In this document: piece by piece, positions 26,011 through 34,560 of the stretch | How the letters are laid out: every line of letters begins with the position of its first letter | Numbering within the stretch: the first letter of the stretch is position 1 | Program-made: the position numbers and the translations under genes | Assembly: GCA_021153985.1 (NCBI GenBank) | Contig: JAJKJM010000151.1 | Coordinates: 1-58,701 of the forward strand | Reading direction: 5' to 3' | DNA length: 58,701 nucleotides | From: Polaromonas sp. | Lineage (GTDB): Bacteria; Pseudomonadota; Gammaproteobacteria; Burkholderiales; Burkholderiaceae_C | Notes under the pieces: generated by a model | What the model saw: only the letters and a program-made list of their open reading frames with translations | Told to the model about the DNA's origin: nothing | Database searches by the model: none

Positions 26011-27543
26011 TCAGTATTCTTGAGGTGAGGAGCGCAAAGCACAAAACCCTGGGGCCGCAACCACGGCAATGTACTTCTGGAGTTCGAGCGCAATTAGTTT
26101 TTCATGCTCCGCCGCATGCGCGTCAATTCTGGCGAAATAGGCGTCTCCGTGCTGGAGCTGGCGGCTTTCCGCATGCGAGAGGTTGAGAAATGCGTGCATC
26201 GGCACCCGCGACAATCTATGGATGAACATAAACGTGGCTTTGGCCTTCTTGAACGCTTCATCATCCAATTTGGGCAGATTGTGAAGGTTTTTCAGCACCT
26301 CAAAGTATTCAGCCTGGGTTTTCGGGTAAATCGCGAAGCCAGCCTCCACGTAGGGATTGTCGCCCGCTGTGATCGTCGGGATTCTCGCCAAGGCGCCAAA
26401 CTCGAAGCCGGCCGACCCCAGGCAGGTGATGGTCGCATCGCCGACATGGCCGATGCTCCTTGAATCAAAATCTACGCCTTGCGACATAAAAATGACGTTA
26501 CCGGAACTGTACCTGTCCACCAATGCATCCCAGTCAACATCCACAACCGGGTAGAAATGCGCGGACGGATGCTGCTTGAAAATCCAGTTGACGTTTTTGT
26601 TTCTGGACGCAAATTCAAGGGTTTTGAGAAACCAGTCGAGAAAGTCCGCGAACAACATTCCATTGAAATGAGAATGGGGGTAGTCAGTAAAAGCATGCAG
26701 CATGACGAAGATGTTCTTCTTCGCCGCGTCAAGACCGAAAGCGGACGCGAATTCCTGGCGCTCGGAAAACAGCTTGTTGGCAAAGGCAAGTTTGGAATCG
26801 GCGTTGTAAGAGCCCTTGAACAGCTCGTCCTGGATTGACTCGAACAGCCTGTCGAATTCCTGTTGGGGAAGGCTCAGCAAAGGCTCCAGGTCCGCAACAG
26901 TTGTTCGGTATTCGTAGGACTTTCTTGTCCGAGACACGATCATGGTGCCGTATTCACCGCCCCCGAATGAATAAATCGGTATGGCTTGTTGTTGGCACAA
27001 GACCGCCAGCGGTGCGGAGTTGAGTCCGACCCGGTGCGACAGGAGCACGGCAGCCGGCTTGATCTGGCCAAGCAGCCTGCGATCACGCTCAACCGCCCTC
27101 AGGGTGATGTAAATGTATTTGACGAGGCGGCCGTCGAAGTAATCGACAGTCCCCTTTTGAGTGCCCGCCAAGTATTGATCATAGACAATATCCCCCACCA
27201 GCTCACCTCGCCAATGAAGGTTGACGAGATCCCTGCGAAAGAAATGGTAAAGCCAAAGCGCCGCCGATATCACGAACAGCCACAAGCGTGCCCCCCCCGA
27301 CAGCTTCACGTCCTCGACAATCTGAAATTTCTCGAAGTAACGCGGCAAGACCTCCTTCAAGGTCGATGCCTGCCCGATCCGATTGATAAAAACGGGGAGC
27401 AACTGCTTGGCACACGAGATGATGTGCGTATACACGCACAACTCATGGAGAGACACATTGCTTTGAGTCGATTCAATGAGCAGAATGCCGTTGTCACCTT
27501 CCGAGCGGGAAGTCATGATCGATTTGCGCCATAGACTGATCAT
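26011..27543 (-). CDS. Putative capsule-type (GT-B) glycosyltransferase, family unrecognised
   Basis: The product has 510 residues from the ATG at 27543 (another ATG at 27516 gives 501). The C-terminal half resembles KpsC/KpsS and sialyl/Kdo-type capsule enzymes: WIFKQHPSAHFYPV, a stretch of serial hydrophobic strands, then DATITCLGSAGFEFGALARIPTITAGDNPY, which looks like a GT-B nucleotide-binding loop. The N-terminal half contains YSFGGGEYGTM. I cannot assign a donor; with pseudaminic acid genes in the same operon, a nonulosonate transferase is a reasonable guess. An eight-base G tract (coding strand; 27291-27298) lies in the frame. Confidence 0.65.
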   Translation of the reverse strand: MISLWRKSIMTSRSEGDNGILLIESTQSNVSLHELCVYTHIISCAKQLLPVFINRIGQASTLKEVLPRYFEKFQIVEDVKLSGGARLWLFVISAALWLYHFFRRDLVNLHWRGELVGDIVYDQYLAGTQKGTVDYFDGRLVKYIYITLRAVERDRRLLGQIKPAAVLLSHRVGLNSAPLAVLCQQQAIPIYSFGGGEYGTMIVSRTRKSYEYRTTVADLEPLLSLPQQEFDRLFESIQDELFKGSYNADSKLAFANKLFSERQEFASAFGLDAAKKNIFVMLHAFTDYPHSHFNGMLFADFLDWFLKTLEFASRNKNVNWIFKQHPSAHFYPVVDVDWDALVDRYSSGNVIFMSQGVDFDSRSIGHVGDATITCLGSAGFEFGALARIPTITAGDNPYVEAGFAIYPKTQAEYFEVLKNLHNLPKLDDEAFKKAKATFMFIHRLSRVPMHAFLNLSHAESRQLQHGDAYFARIDAHAAEHEKLIALELQKYIAVVAAPGFCALRSSPQEY

Positions 27544-27582
27544 TTGGCAGCCGTCCCGACGAGGCCCACGTACACGTTGCAA

Positions 27583-27730
27583 GAATGGTTTTCTTCGTAA
27601 ATCACACAGTACCTAGCTAGCTTTTTATAGCAATACACCTCGAAGCAGCCAACAATTTGACGCGCTGTAAACGAGGCACTCGAAAAGATCACCGCGCGCG
27701 GAATGCATTTGGATAAGTGGATGAGGCTAT
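27583..27730. other. 148-bp AT-richer intergenic gap
   Basis: This gap separates the putative capsule transferase from the methyltransferase gene upstream of it. It is visibly richer in A and T than the flanking DNA, and includes CTAGCTAGCTTTTTATAG around 27613-27630. No gene is seen. It could hold an internal promoter or a transfer junction. Confidence 0.4.
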
Positions 27731-28567
27731 TTATTTCTTCCCAAGCAACAAGAAAGAGGGGCGGTACTTTCGGTAATGCACGGGCTTGCTTTTGAATAAC
27801 TGGTATTCAAAGCGGAAGTCTTCAAACTCATTCTCCGAAAACCCCTGAATCATCTCAGGGCTGGCCCAGTAGCCTGGGAATATGGGAACCTCAATCTGCT
27901 TACCTCCCAGTTGCTCGCTGGCAGTCAGTGGAACAGGTTTGACTTTCGGTTGATAACCGATGAGTTTTTTGACGAGGTTTTTGATCGGCGTTAAAGCCGT
28001 CTGCCGCTGTGTCCCTCGCATTTGATCATAGTACCAGTCGATAGGCGTATCAATCAGGTACAGAGCTCCGCCCTGCTTGAGCAACCCGCCGCACAAGGCC
28101 AGGAATTTCTCAAAGTACTCGGTTGACGGAAAGTATTGAATGACGCTGTGCAAGAAAATAAGATCATAACCGCCTGCGTCCGCAGGGTCGGCGGTTGAAG
28201 CGGCAACGAATTCATCCAAGTCGCCCGTAAAAAATTTGGCCCCCGGCACGGTCATGCTTGCATGGCGAATTTGCTCCCGCGAAAAGTCGATGCCTGTCAG
28301 CTCAAGCCCGGGACGCAGCTCTTTAAGTGCCAACAGGATTTTCCCCGTGCCGCAGCCCACCTCCAGCACACGGTGCGGGCCGGCGCTGCCTTCGCGAATG
28401 CCGTCGAGCCCTTTGACTATGTACGCAGCTACTTCCTGGTAAAGCGTTTCCGGCAAGGGAATTCCGTTCTCATCCACCCAGTGGTCTTTGCAGTTTTCCG
28501 GGGCATTTTTTCCGACCACATCCCAGTAATCTCTAGCCTTGTTCACCGGGTCAACATCAACGCCCAT
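27731..28567 (-). CDS. Class I SAM-dependent methyltransferase
   Basis: The 278-residue protein has the Rossmann-fold methyltransferase motifs: RVLEVGCGTGKILLALKEL (motif I), LTGIDFSREQIRHA (acidic motif II), FFTGDLDEF and YDLIFLHSVIQYFPS, followed by KQGGALYLIDTP. It probably methylates a sugar hydroxyl, amine or amidine, or a small alcohol precursor, in the glycan pathway. Gaps of about 130-150 bases flank it on both sides, unlike the tight spacing elsewhere in the operon, and the local base composition is lower in GC, so it may have been inserted together with its neighbour. Confidence 0.83.
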   Translation of the reverse strand: MGVDVDPVNKARDYWDVVGKNAPENCKDHWVDENGIPLPETLYQEVAAYIVKGLDGIREGSAGPHRVLEVGCGTGKILLALKELRPGLELTGIDFSREQIRHASMTVPGAKFFTGDLDEFVAASTADPADAGGYDLIFLHSVIQYFPSTEYFEKFLALCGGLLKQGGALYLIDTPIDWYYDQMRGTQRQTALTPIKNLVKKLIGYQPKVKPVPLTASEQLGGKQIEVPIFPGYWASPEMIQGFSENEFEDFRFEYQLFKSKPVHYRKYRPSFLLLGKK

Positions 28568-28698
28568 TTAAAACTCCCAATTGCAGAATATCTGCCGTTT
28601 AGCACTGTCGCCTTTTTGGATGGGCCGGCCATGTGTCGACAGCAGCCTAGCATCAGTGGTCAAAGAAAAAACCTGCGTAGGTCTGGGTCTAGATCAAA

Positions 28699-29256
28699 TC
28701 AGAGTATGCGAGCAGTATGCATAGGACCGTAGATGATCACGATTTTCAGGAAAAACAGGATGTAGCTGTTATTAACCAGAAACGCATATATGTCACTCAG
28801 CCAATCCCCACCAACCTTCATCCCTGCGTGATCCACCAGAGAATCAGTCAACGACATCATGTACAAATTTAAACACGACAAAAAAGCCCCGACCTCGCTA
28901 CCGTAAGGTATTTTAAATAGGTAAAAAATACCGACCGCGGATACATACACAAGAATAGTGTCAGACCAGGTATCCAGTGCGCCGCCAATCTTGGATTTCT
29001 TGTTGTACTTTCTTGCTACCCCCCCATCCAGGCAGTCTGCCAAATACCTGATAACAAGCATAACGACAGTCGGAAAAAACATTTCATGCGTTATCGCATA
29101 CAGAATGCAGAAATTGAGGACTAGGCCAGTCAGAGTGATTAAATTTGGATGTACATACTTAAATATGCCAAAAACGTTCAATATGACATCCGTCAACCAA
29201 TCATCTCCCCTTGCTCTTAGAATTTTTTGAGTCCTGTTTTTTAGAGAATGATTCAT
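28699..29256 (-). CDS. CDP-alcohol phosphatidyltransferase family protein
   Basis: The 185-residue membrane protein carries the full family motif: D74, D77-G78, A81-R82, G91, D95 and D99 in ADCLDGGVARKYNKK...GGALDTWSDT. It has several hydrophobic helices around it. These enzymes exchange CMP from a CDP-alcohol for another alcohol, making phosphodiester-linked lipids or, in some glycan loci, polar head-group intermediates. The gene is clearly AT-rich (I count 22 G/C in the 60 bases 28741-28800), unlike most of the window, a sign of transfer. Seven G residues (coding strand; 29019-29025) encode the DGG core of the motif. Confidence 0.85.
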   Translation of the reverse strand: MNHSLKNRTQKILRARGDDWLTDVILNVFGIFKYVHPNLITLTGLVLNFCILYAITHEMFFPTVVMLVIRYLADCLDGGVARKYNKKSKIGGALDTWSDTILVYVSAVGIFYLFKIPYGSEVGAFLSCLNLYMMSLTDSLVDHAGMKVGGDWLSDIYAFLVNNSYILFFLKIVIIYGPMHTARIL

Positions 29257-29297
29257 AGAATATGTTTGTGTATATGGGGAGCCATTCGATACTTTTG

Positions 29298-30344
29298 CTA
29301 TCCCAATAAGTCCCAGCTCATGGGGGCACCTTTGCTAACGTCCTTGTTCACTCGACGTCCAAGCAGCATGTCGTAATATTTTGGGGGAAGCCCCATGCCA
29401 GGACGTATGCATCGAAGGTTCTCGCGCGTCAATGTGTCGCCGGATTTCAGGTCTTTCGCAATATAGATAGAACGCCTAAAGGCCAGCGACGGCTTTTCGG
29501 CCTCGGTGATGCCATAGCTCACCTGTCCCAACGCCTGCCATGCGCGTTCCGTCTCCACGACCAGTTGCGCCATCTCGCCTGGCTCCATGGAAAAGCTGCT
29601 GTCCACACCGCCGTCGGCGCGATTGAGTGTGAAGTGCTTTTCGACTACGGTCGCACCCAGCGCCACACTGGCCACAGACACACCCACGCCCATGGTGTGA
29701 TCCGAGAGGCCAACTTCGCAACCAAACAATTCTCGAAGGTGGGGAATGGTCAGAATGTTTGTGTTTGCTGCCGTAGCGGGATAAGTGCTGGTGCATTTGA
29801 GCAGCACCAAGTCTTTACAACCAGCCTCGCGCGCTGCCCGCACGGTTTCATCGAGCTCCGCCACAGTGGCCATGCCGGTAGAAATGATCATCGGCTTGCC
29901 GGTGGCCGCGACCCGGCGGATCAACGGAAGGTCTGTATTTTCAAAGGACGCGATTTTGTAGCAAGGCACATTCAGACTCTCCAGCAAGTCCACGGCCGTG
30001 TCATCAAAAGGCGTGCTGAAGGCAATGATGCCCAACTCACGCGCTCTGTCAAAAATCGGCTTGTGCCATTCCCAAGGTGTGTAGGCCTGGCCGTAAAGCT
30101 TGTAGAGCGAGGTGCCTGCCCATAAGCTTTTCGGGTCACTGATGTGAAATTCGCGTTCATCCAGATCCAGCGTCATGGTGTCCGGCGTGTAGGTCTGAAT
30201 TTTCAGCGCGTGCGCGCCAGTCTTCGCCGCAACCTCGACAATTTCGAGTGCACGTTCGAGGGACTGGTTATGGTTTCCCGACATTTCGGCAATTACAAAC
30301 GGGGGCGCCTCTCTACCGATTTTTCGATGGCCTATTTGCATCAT
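29298..30344 (-). CDS. pseI: Pseudaminic acid synthase
   Basis: The 348-residue enzyme is of the NeuB/PseI family, which condenses a 6-deoxy-hexosamine with phosphoenolpyruvate to a nonulosonic acid. Visible features are FVIAEMSGNHNQSLERALEIVE, ALKIQTYTPDTMT, AFSTPFDD, YKIASFENTDLPLI, GLSDHTMG, EKHFTLNR and a C-terminal SAF (antifreeze-like) domain (RRSIYIAKDLKSGDTLTREN, about residues 283-302). YTPDTMTLD-type wording and the surrounding pseB, pseC and pseG genes favour pseudaminic over sialic or legionaminic acid. Its start overlaps the PseG-GNAT stop (ATGA). Confidence 0.94.
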   Translation of the reverse strand: MMQIGHRKIGREAPPFVIAEMSGNHNQSLERALEIVEVAAKTGAHALKIQTYTPDTMTLDLDEREFHISDPKSLWAGTSLYKLYGQAYTPWEWHKPIFDRARELGIIAFSTPFDDTAVDLLESLNVPCYKIASFENTDLPLIRRVAATGKPMIISTGMATVAELDETVRAAREAGCKDLVLLKCTSTYPATAANTNILTIPHLRELFGCEVGLSDHTMGVGVSVASVALGATVVEKHFTLNRADGGVDSSFSMEPGEMAQLVVETERAWQALGQVSYGITEAEKPSLAFRRSIYIAKDLKSGDTLTRENLRCIRPGMGLPPKYYDMLLGRRVNKDVSKGAPMSWDLLG

Positions 30345-31924
30345 GATCCTTCGTGTATGGGTTGGGCAAGTCTCGCCCGCGCCTGCCTTTTCATCGTCGC
30401 AATCTGGGATTTCCCGTCAAACGCGGCGTCAAATCCCAGTGATTCAAATATCCTCAGGGACGCGTGATTGTCGCCTTTCACGCGGCCCATGATCAAAGCG
30501 TCTCCAACATCGGCCGCAAAAGTGATCAGCGCCTGTTCGAGCATTTGGCGTCCAAGCCCCAGGCCCCGGAAATCAGGCGCCAAGGCGTAATGCACCTCCC
30601 AGCCATCTTCGAATCGCTCGAAGCGAATTTGCCCCGCAGGTACCCCGTCGGTGGTTTCGGCAATATAAATCCGGCAGCCATCGGCATTGTTCAAACGTCG
30701 CCCAAACCATTGGCCGTGGGTCGCAGGATCAATCTTGCCCGGCACCAGCGCGTTACGCCGCGTTGCCGGGTCGTTCGCCCATTCAAGCAACAAGCCTTCG
30801 TCCGCTGCAGTGGCGAGGCGGTTGCGCAGAGCAGCGCCGCCCGCCGAACTCAAAACTGTGCAAACGCGCTGCACGCCGCGGCCATCCACAATTGAAAGGC
30901 ATTGCTGCGACCAATACTCGTTCAGTCCATTGCCAACAATTTCGGCAAGTTTCGAGGCGATCACGGCCTCATTGGCATCCCGATGGAATCCGAGCGAACA
31001 AGCGAGGCCGCGCCTGTCTAGCTCCGCCGCAATGGGAACCTGGTTGTCCGCAAGCGCAATCACGATCGAAGGCAGCCCCAGACAGAGCCGCTCCCAGCTT
31101 GTCGACCCGCCAGCACCTATCCCCAAGCTGGCGGATTCGATCAGTGGGGCAAGCGTCGGCAGCCGGTCGTGCAGGTGAATGTTGGGACGCCCCGCTGCTT
31201 GCCTGCGAATCGCCTCAGCGTACATGCCGCTGCCCACCACAAGATCAACATCAATATCATCCCGCCCCAAGCGCAGGAATGCGCCCAAGCTGCGGCCGGT
31301 CAGGTTGTCGACGTCAGCTCCGCCGAAATAGATGAGGATGCGCCGCACAGCGCCTTTTCTGGGACTGGCGCGCTGATGCCGCTCGGCATAGCCAGGCTGC
31401 AACAGCGCGTAGCGCGGGCCCAGCAGTTGCCTGCAGGAGGCCGGCAACCTGGCGCCGTAACGGACGTCCATCTGCGCTACAAGATTCTGGTCGAGCAACA
31501 CGTCGCAGTCGTGCGACCTGTCTGCAAGATCGTCTATCACCATGATGCGGCCGACAGTCGGCCTCAGACGTTTTTCCCAGCGTTGGTCAATGGCATAGTG
31601 GTCGACGACTAGCCAGTCCGGCTTGACGCCCATTGCCTCAACGATAGCCAGGGTCTGGGTGGCATCCTGCGCCTGCGTGGCGCCGAGCCAGCCTGAGTGG
31701 GCGAGAGGCTCTTCGCCGGTGGCATCCGCGCCGTCGCAGCCCTCCAGCAGATGCACCGCGAACCCGATGTCCAGAATCAAGGCGCCGAGATGACCGGTGT
31801 GCCCGCGACACACAAACGAAACCACCGCTCCGCGTCCACGCAGCGCCTTGGCTAACGTCAGGCAGCGCATCGCGTGCCCTGTGCCAGCTATTGACGAAGC
31901 GTCCGTGCGGATAACGATGTTCAT
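30341..31924 (-). CDS. pseG: Fused PseG hydrolase and GNAT N-acetyltransferase (PseG-PseH)
   Basis: The 527-residue frame has an N-terminal PseG domain (about 1-340): IRTDASSIAGTGHAMRCLTLAKAL with the catalytic-loop His, VIDDLADRSHDCDVLLDQN, and GGSTSWERLCLGLPSI in the GT-B-like nucleotide site. It removes UDP from UDP-2,4-diacetamido-2,4,6-trideoxy-L-altrose. A C-terminal GNAT domain (about 362-527) has LLEWANDPATRRNA and the acetyl-CoA loop RGLGLGRQM; it probably supplies the PseH N-acetylation one step earlier. No internal stop or start suggests separate genes. A further GNAT gene is at 34020. Confidence 0.9.
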   Translation of the reverse strand: MNIVIRTDASSIAGTGHAMRCLTLAKALRGRGAVVSFVCRGHTGHLGALILDIGFAVHLLEGCDGADATGEEPLAHSGWLGATQAQDATQTLAIVEAMGVKPDWLVVDHYAIDQRWEKRLRPTVGRIMVIDDLADRSHDCDVLLDQNLVAQMDVRYGARLPASCRQLLGPRYALLQPGYAERHQRASPRKGAVRRILIYFGGADVDNLTGRSLGAFLRLGRDDIDVDLVVGSGMYAEAIRRQAAGRPNIHLHDRLPTLAPLIESASLGIGAGGSTSWERLCLGLPSIVIALADNQVPIAAELDRRGLACSLGFHRDANEAVIASKLAEIVGNGLNEYWSQQCLSIVDGRGVQRVCTVLSSAGGAALRNRLATAADEGLLLEWANDPATRRNALVPGKIDPATHGQWFGRRLNNADGCRIYIAETTDGVPAGQIRFERFEDGWEVHYALAPDFRGLGLGRQMLEQALITFAADVGDALIMGRVKGDNHASLRIFESLGFDAAFDGKSQIATMKRQARARLAQPIHEGS

Positions 31925-31940
31925 GGGCAGCGCGGTGGCT

Positions 31941-33968
31941 TCAATTCAATCGCTTGAAACCGGCGTGACAAACCGGCCCCTTGAGCAGCGCGTGAATGTC
32001 ACGGCCGTCCTCGCATTCGCGTATCACGCCGAAAATCGGCGCCAAAGCGTCGAAGTAGCCGTCAACAACCTCAGGCGTGTGCTCCGTACAGGCGTAAACG
32101 CTGTTGCTGGCCAGGTATCCCTTGGCCAGCATCTCCTGCGTGATGAAGGTTTTGTAGGCCAGCGAGTTGGCGCCGGTGATCGTGAAGCCCGCCAGCGCCG
32201 GCATGCCCCACTGTTCCAGTTGGAGGCCGTTCTGAGTGGCCAGCTGAGCCCAACGCTGCTTGATGCTGTTGCCCACGGCGGTAATGACTTCCCAGGACTT
32301 CTCCCGCTCCATCACTTCCAGTGTTTTGAGTGCGGCGGCCGGTCCGATCCGTTCGGTCCAGAAGGTGCTGCTGATGAAGGTCGTCTGCGCGGCTTCCATA
32401 ACCTCCCGGCGACCGATGGTGCCGGTGACGGCGTAACCATTGCCGAGCGCCTTGCCAAACATCGCCATGTCAGGCTCCACCCCGTACAGCGAGTGCAGGC
32501 CGCCAAAGGTCTGGCGAAAGCCGGAAGTGCACTCGTCAAAAATCAGCACGATGCCGTTGTCGGTCGCAAGCTTACGCACTTTTTCAAGAAAGCCGTCTTC
32601 GGGGCCCATGTTGCGTGAGACTTCCATCTTGATCACGCCGATCTCGTGATTTTTGACCAGCGCCTCCAGTTCCGGAAAATTGTTGTACCGGAAGGGCAAT
32701 ACGCTGCCCCGGAGATTCTGCGGCACACCCTTGGGCTCCAGGCCGGGCAGCAAATGCCCCGCGAGATTCTGCTCATCCCCGAGGTTGGCGGCCAGGTACC
32801 AGTCGTGCCATCCGTGATAGCCGCAAATGGCGACTTTGTCGCGGCCGGAAGCGGCACGCGCGATGCGGATCGCGACCGCATTGGCTTCACCGCCGCTGCG
32901 CGCCAGGCGCACCATGTCGGCCCACGGATGCAGCTCGACCAAGCGCTCAGCCAGGTAGACCTCCTCGGGGCAATTGAAGGTGGACATATTCCCCGCCGTG
33001 ACGGTTTGGTGCACCGCCTCGTCCACTTCCGAGTGTCCGTAGCCGAGCGTGTTGGTGCCTATGCCCATGATGGACATGTCGATGTACTCTTTTCCATCCA
33101 GGTCCCACACCTTGCAGCCTTTGGCTTTGCTGAAGTAGGCAGGCCATTGGTCGGGCAGGAACATTTCGGCCCGCTTGGAGAGCAGCATGTTGCCGCCGGG
33201 AATGACCTGTTTGGCGCGTTTCCAGAGTTTTTGACCAGTACCCATAATCGATCCTTGGTTGCGAAGCAGGTTCTTGTTGATGTGAAAAATTTCAGGTTGG
33301 CTGCGCTGCAATTGCAATACCTGCGCCCAGCCAAAGTGAATATCGGGCGAGAAATGGTCGAACACCCGGGACATCACCTCATAGTCCGCAGACTCGTCCA
33401 CAGTCCAGCGCAGGCCCGACAAGTCGTCGTCGTGCTGCAGGCCGGCTTGCCGATACTGGCTGTTTGTCCGTAGATAGGGCGTTACATGTTCGCGGTCAAA
33501 AGGCAAAGCTGTTTCGCGCGCCGCTTTTTCAAGCGCTTGCGCAGTGAAGACTTCAATGTCCAGTCCATCCGGAAAGGTCGGCGGAGACACGTTGCTGAAA
33601 TAATCGGCCTGTGAAGTTTTGAACAGGCGGATAGCCTCGTCAACCAGTGCCGGATCAACCAGCGGGCAATCGCCCGTGATGCGTACCACCACATCCGCGT
33701 TCGCAAGCCGGGCGGCCTGGACGTAGCGGTCAAGGACATCATTTTCGCTGCCGCGATAACACTTGAATCCCAGCGCCACCACATGGTCAAACAGAGGCTG
33801 ATTACACGCATCCACCGAAGTCGCGACCATCACCTCATCGATTTCCCGGGCTCGCGCCAAACGGGCCAGTAGCACCTCAATCATGGGAATGCCGCCAATC
33901 GGCTTCATGACCTTATTGGGTAAGCGGGTCGACCCCATGCGCGCCTGTACAACGGCCACGATCTTCAT
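31941..33968 (-). CDS. Fused SpsF-type cytidylyltransferase and GSA-aminotransferase-like protein
   Basis: Residues 1 to about 235 of this 675-residue protein are an SpsF/NeuA-fold nucleotidyltransferase: VAVVQARMGSTRLPNK, VRITGDCPLVDP, FDREHVTPYLR and DESADYEV. Residues about 242-675 are a class III PLP aminotransferase of the glutamate-1-semialdehyde aminomutase group: SGGEANAVAIRIAR, CGYHGWHDWYLA, FDECTSGFR (D478) and the PLP Lys K506 in MFGKALGNGYA. No separate PseF is present, so the N-terminal half probably activates the nonulosonate with CTP. The role of the aminotransferase half is unknown. The ATG at 33968 gives the canonical MKIVAVVQAR start. Confidence 0.87.
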   Translation of the reverse strand: MKIVAVVQARMGSTRLPNKVMKPIGGIPMIEVLLARLARAREIDEVMVATSVDACNQPLFDHVVALGFKCYRGSENDVLDRYVQAARLANADVVVRITGDCPLVDPALVDEAIRLFKTSQADYFSNVSPPTFPDGLDIEVFTAQALEKAARETALPFDREHVTPYLRTNSQYRQAGLQHDDDLSGLRWTVDESADYEVMSRVFDHFSPDIHFGWAQVLQLQRSQPEIFHINKNLLRNQGSIMGTGQKLWKRAKQVIPGGNMLLSKRAEMFLPDQWPAYFSKAKGCKVWDLDGKEYIDMSIMGIGTNTLGYGHSEVDEAVHQTVTAGNMSTFNCPEEVYLAERLVELHPWADMVRLARSGGEANAVAIRIARAASGRDKVAICGYHGWHDWYLAANLGDEQNLAGHLLPGLEPKGVPQNLRGSVLPFRYNNFPELEALVKNHEIGVIKMEVSRNMGPEDGFLEKVRKLATDNGIVLIFDECTSGFRQTFGGLHSLYGVEPDMAMFGKALGNGYAVTGTIGRREVMEAAQTTFISSTFWTERIGPAAALKTLEVMEREKSWEVITAVGNSIKQRWAQLATQNGLQLEQWGMPALAGFTITGANSLAYKTFITQEMLAKGYLASNSVYACTEHTPEVVDGYFDALAPIFGVIRECEDGRDIHALLKGPVCHAGFKRLN

Positions 33969-34019
33969 GCGTGCCCCCAAGGTTCTAGCCGGATCAGTAT
34001 CTCTGTCATGCGAGCACCG

Positions 34020-34559
34020 TCATTTCAAAATACGCCCCATCAACACAAGGTCTTCCGCTCTGCCATCCAGCAAGAACTGCGCAGGGCGCATGCCTTCAAT
34101 CAGAAATCCTGCTTTTTCGAACGCCTTTTGGCTTCCTACATTGGAGGCATAACAGCCGGCGGTCAGCTTGCGCAGCTTGAGTTGGGTTGCGGCAATCCCA
34201 CAGACCACCTCGATCGCCGCGGTGGCGATGCCCTTGCCCCAGGCCGCCTTGTCGCCGATGAGGATGCCGATATCACCGGTCTCATGGTGCGAATCTATGG
34301 GGCCGAGCTTGATGTTGCCCACATGCCGGCCCAGTTGCCGGCTCCTGATGCCCAGAAAAAGGTTGTTGGGGGACACCAGCACCGAGGCTACGAAGGCGCG
34401 CGTCGACTCCACGGTATGGGTCGCAAACCGGCTTTCAAGGTATTGGTTGATTTCAGGGCTGTTAAGCCAGGCGACATAGCAGTCTGTGACGTGCTCCGGC
34501 GTCAACACGAACAGGCTGCCAGCGTCCCCCATCGAAATATCCGGCAAATCAAGGTGCAT
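34020..34559 (-). CDS. GNAT-family N-acetyltransferase (RimJ/RimL-like)
   Basis: The 179-residue protein has AWLNSPEINQYLESRF near the N-terminus, the core GNIKLGPID and GDIGILIGDKAAWGKGIATAA with the acetyl-CoA-binding loop, and SQKAFEKAGFLIEG. It acetylates an amine on a small substrate. In this operon it may be the PseH acetyltransferase, or it may add a different N-acyl group if the PseG-fused domain is PseH. The start at 34559 lies 1 base after the HisF stop; an upstream ATG would overlap hisF. Confidence 0.85.
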   Translation of the reverse strand: MHLDLPDISMGDAGSLFVLTPEHVTDCYVAWLNSPEINQYLESRFATHTVESTRAFVASVLVSPNNLFLGIRSRQLGRHVGNIKLGPIDSHHETGDIGILIGDKAAWGKGIATAAIEVVCGIAATQLKLRKLTAGCYASNVGSQKAFEKAGFLIEGMRPAQFLLDGRAEDLVLMGRILK

Positions 34560-34560
34560 G

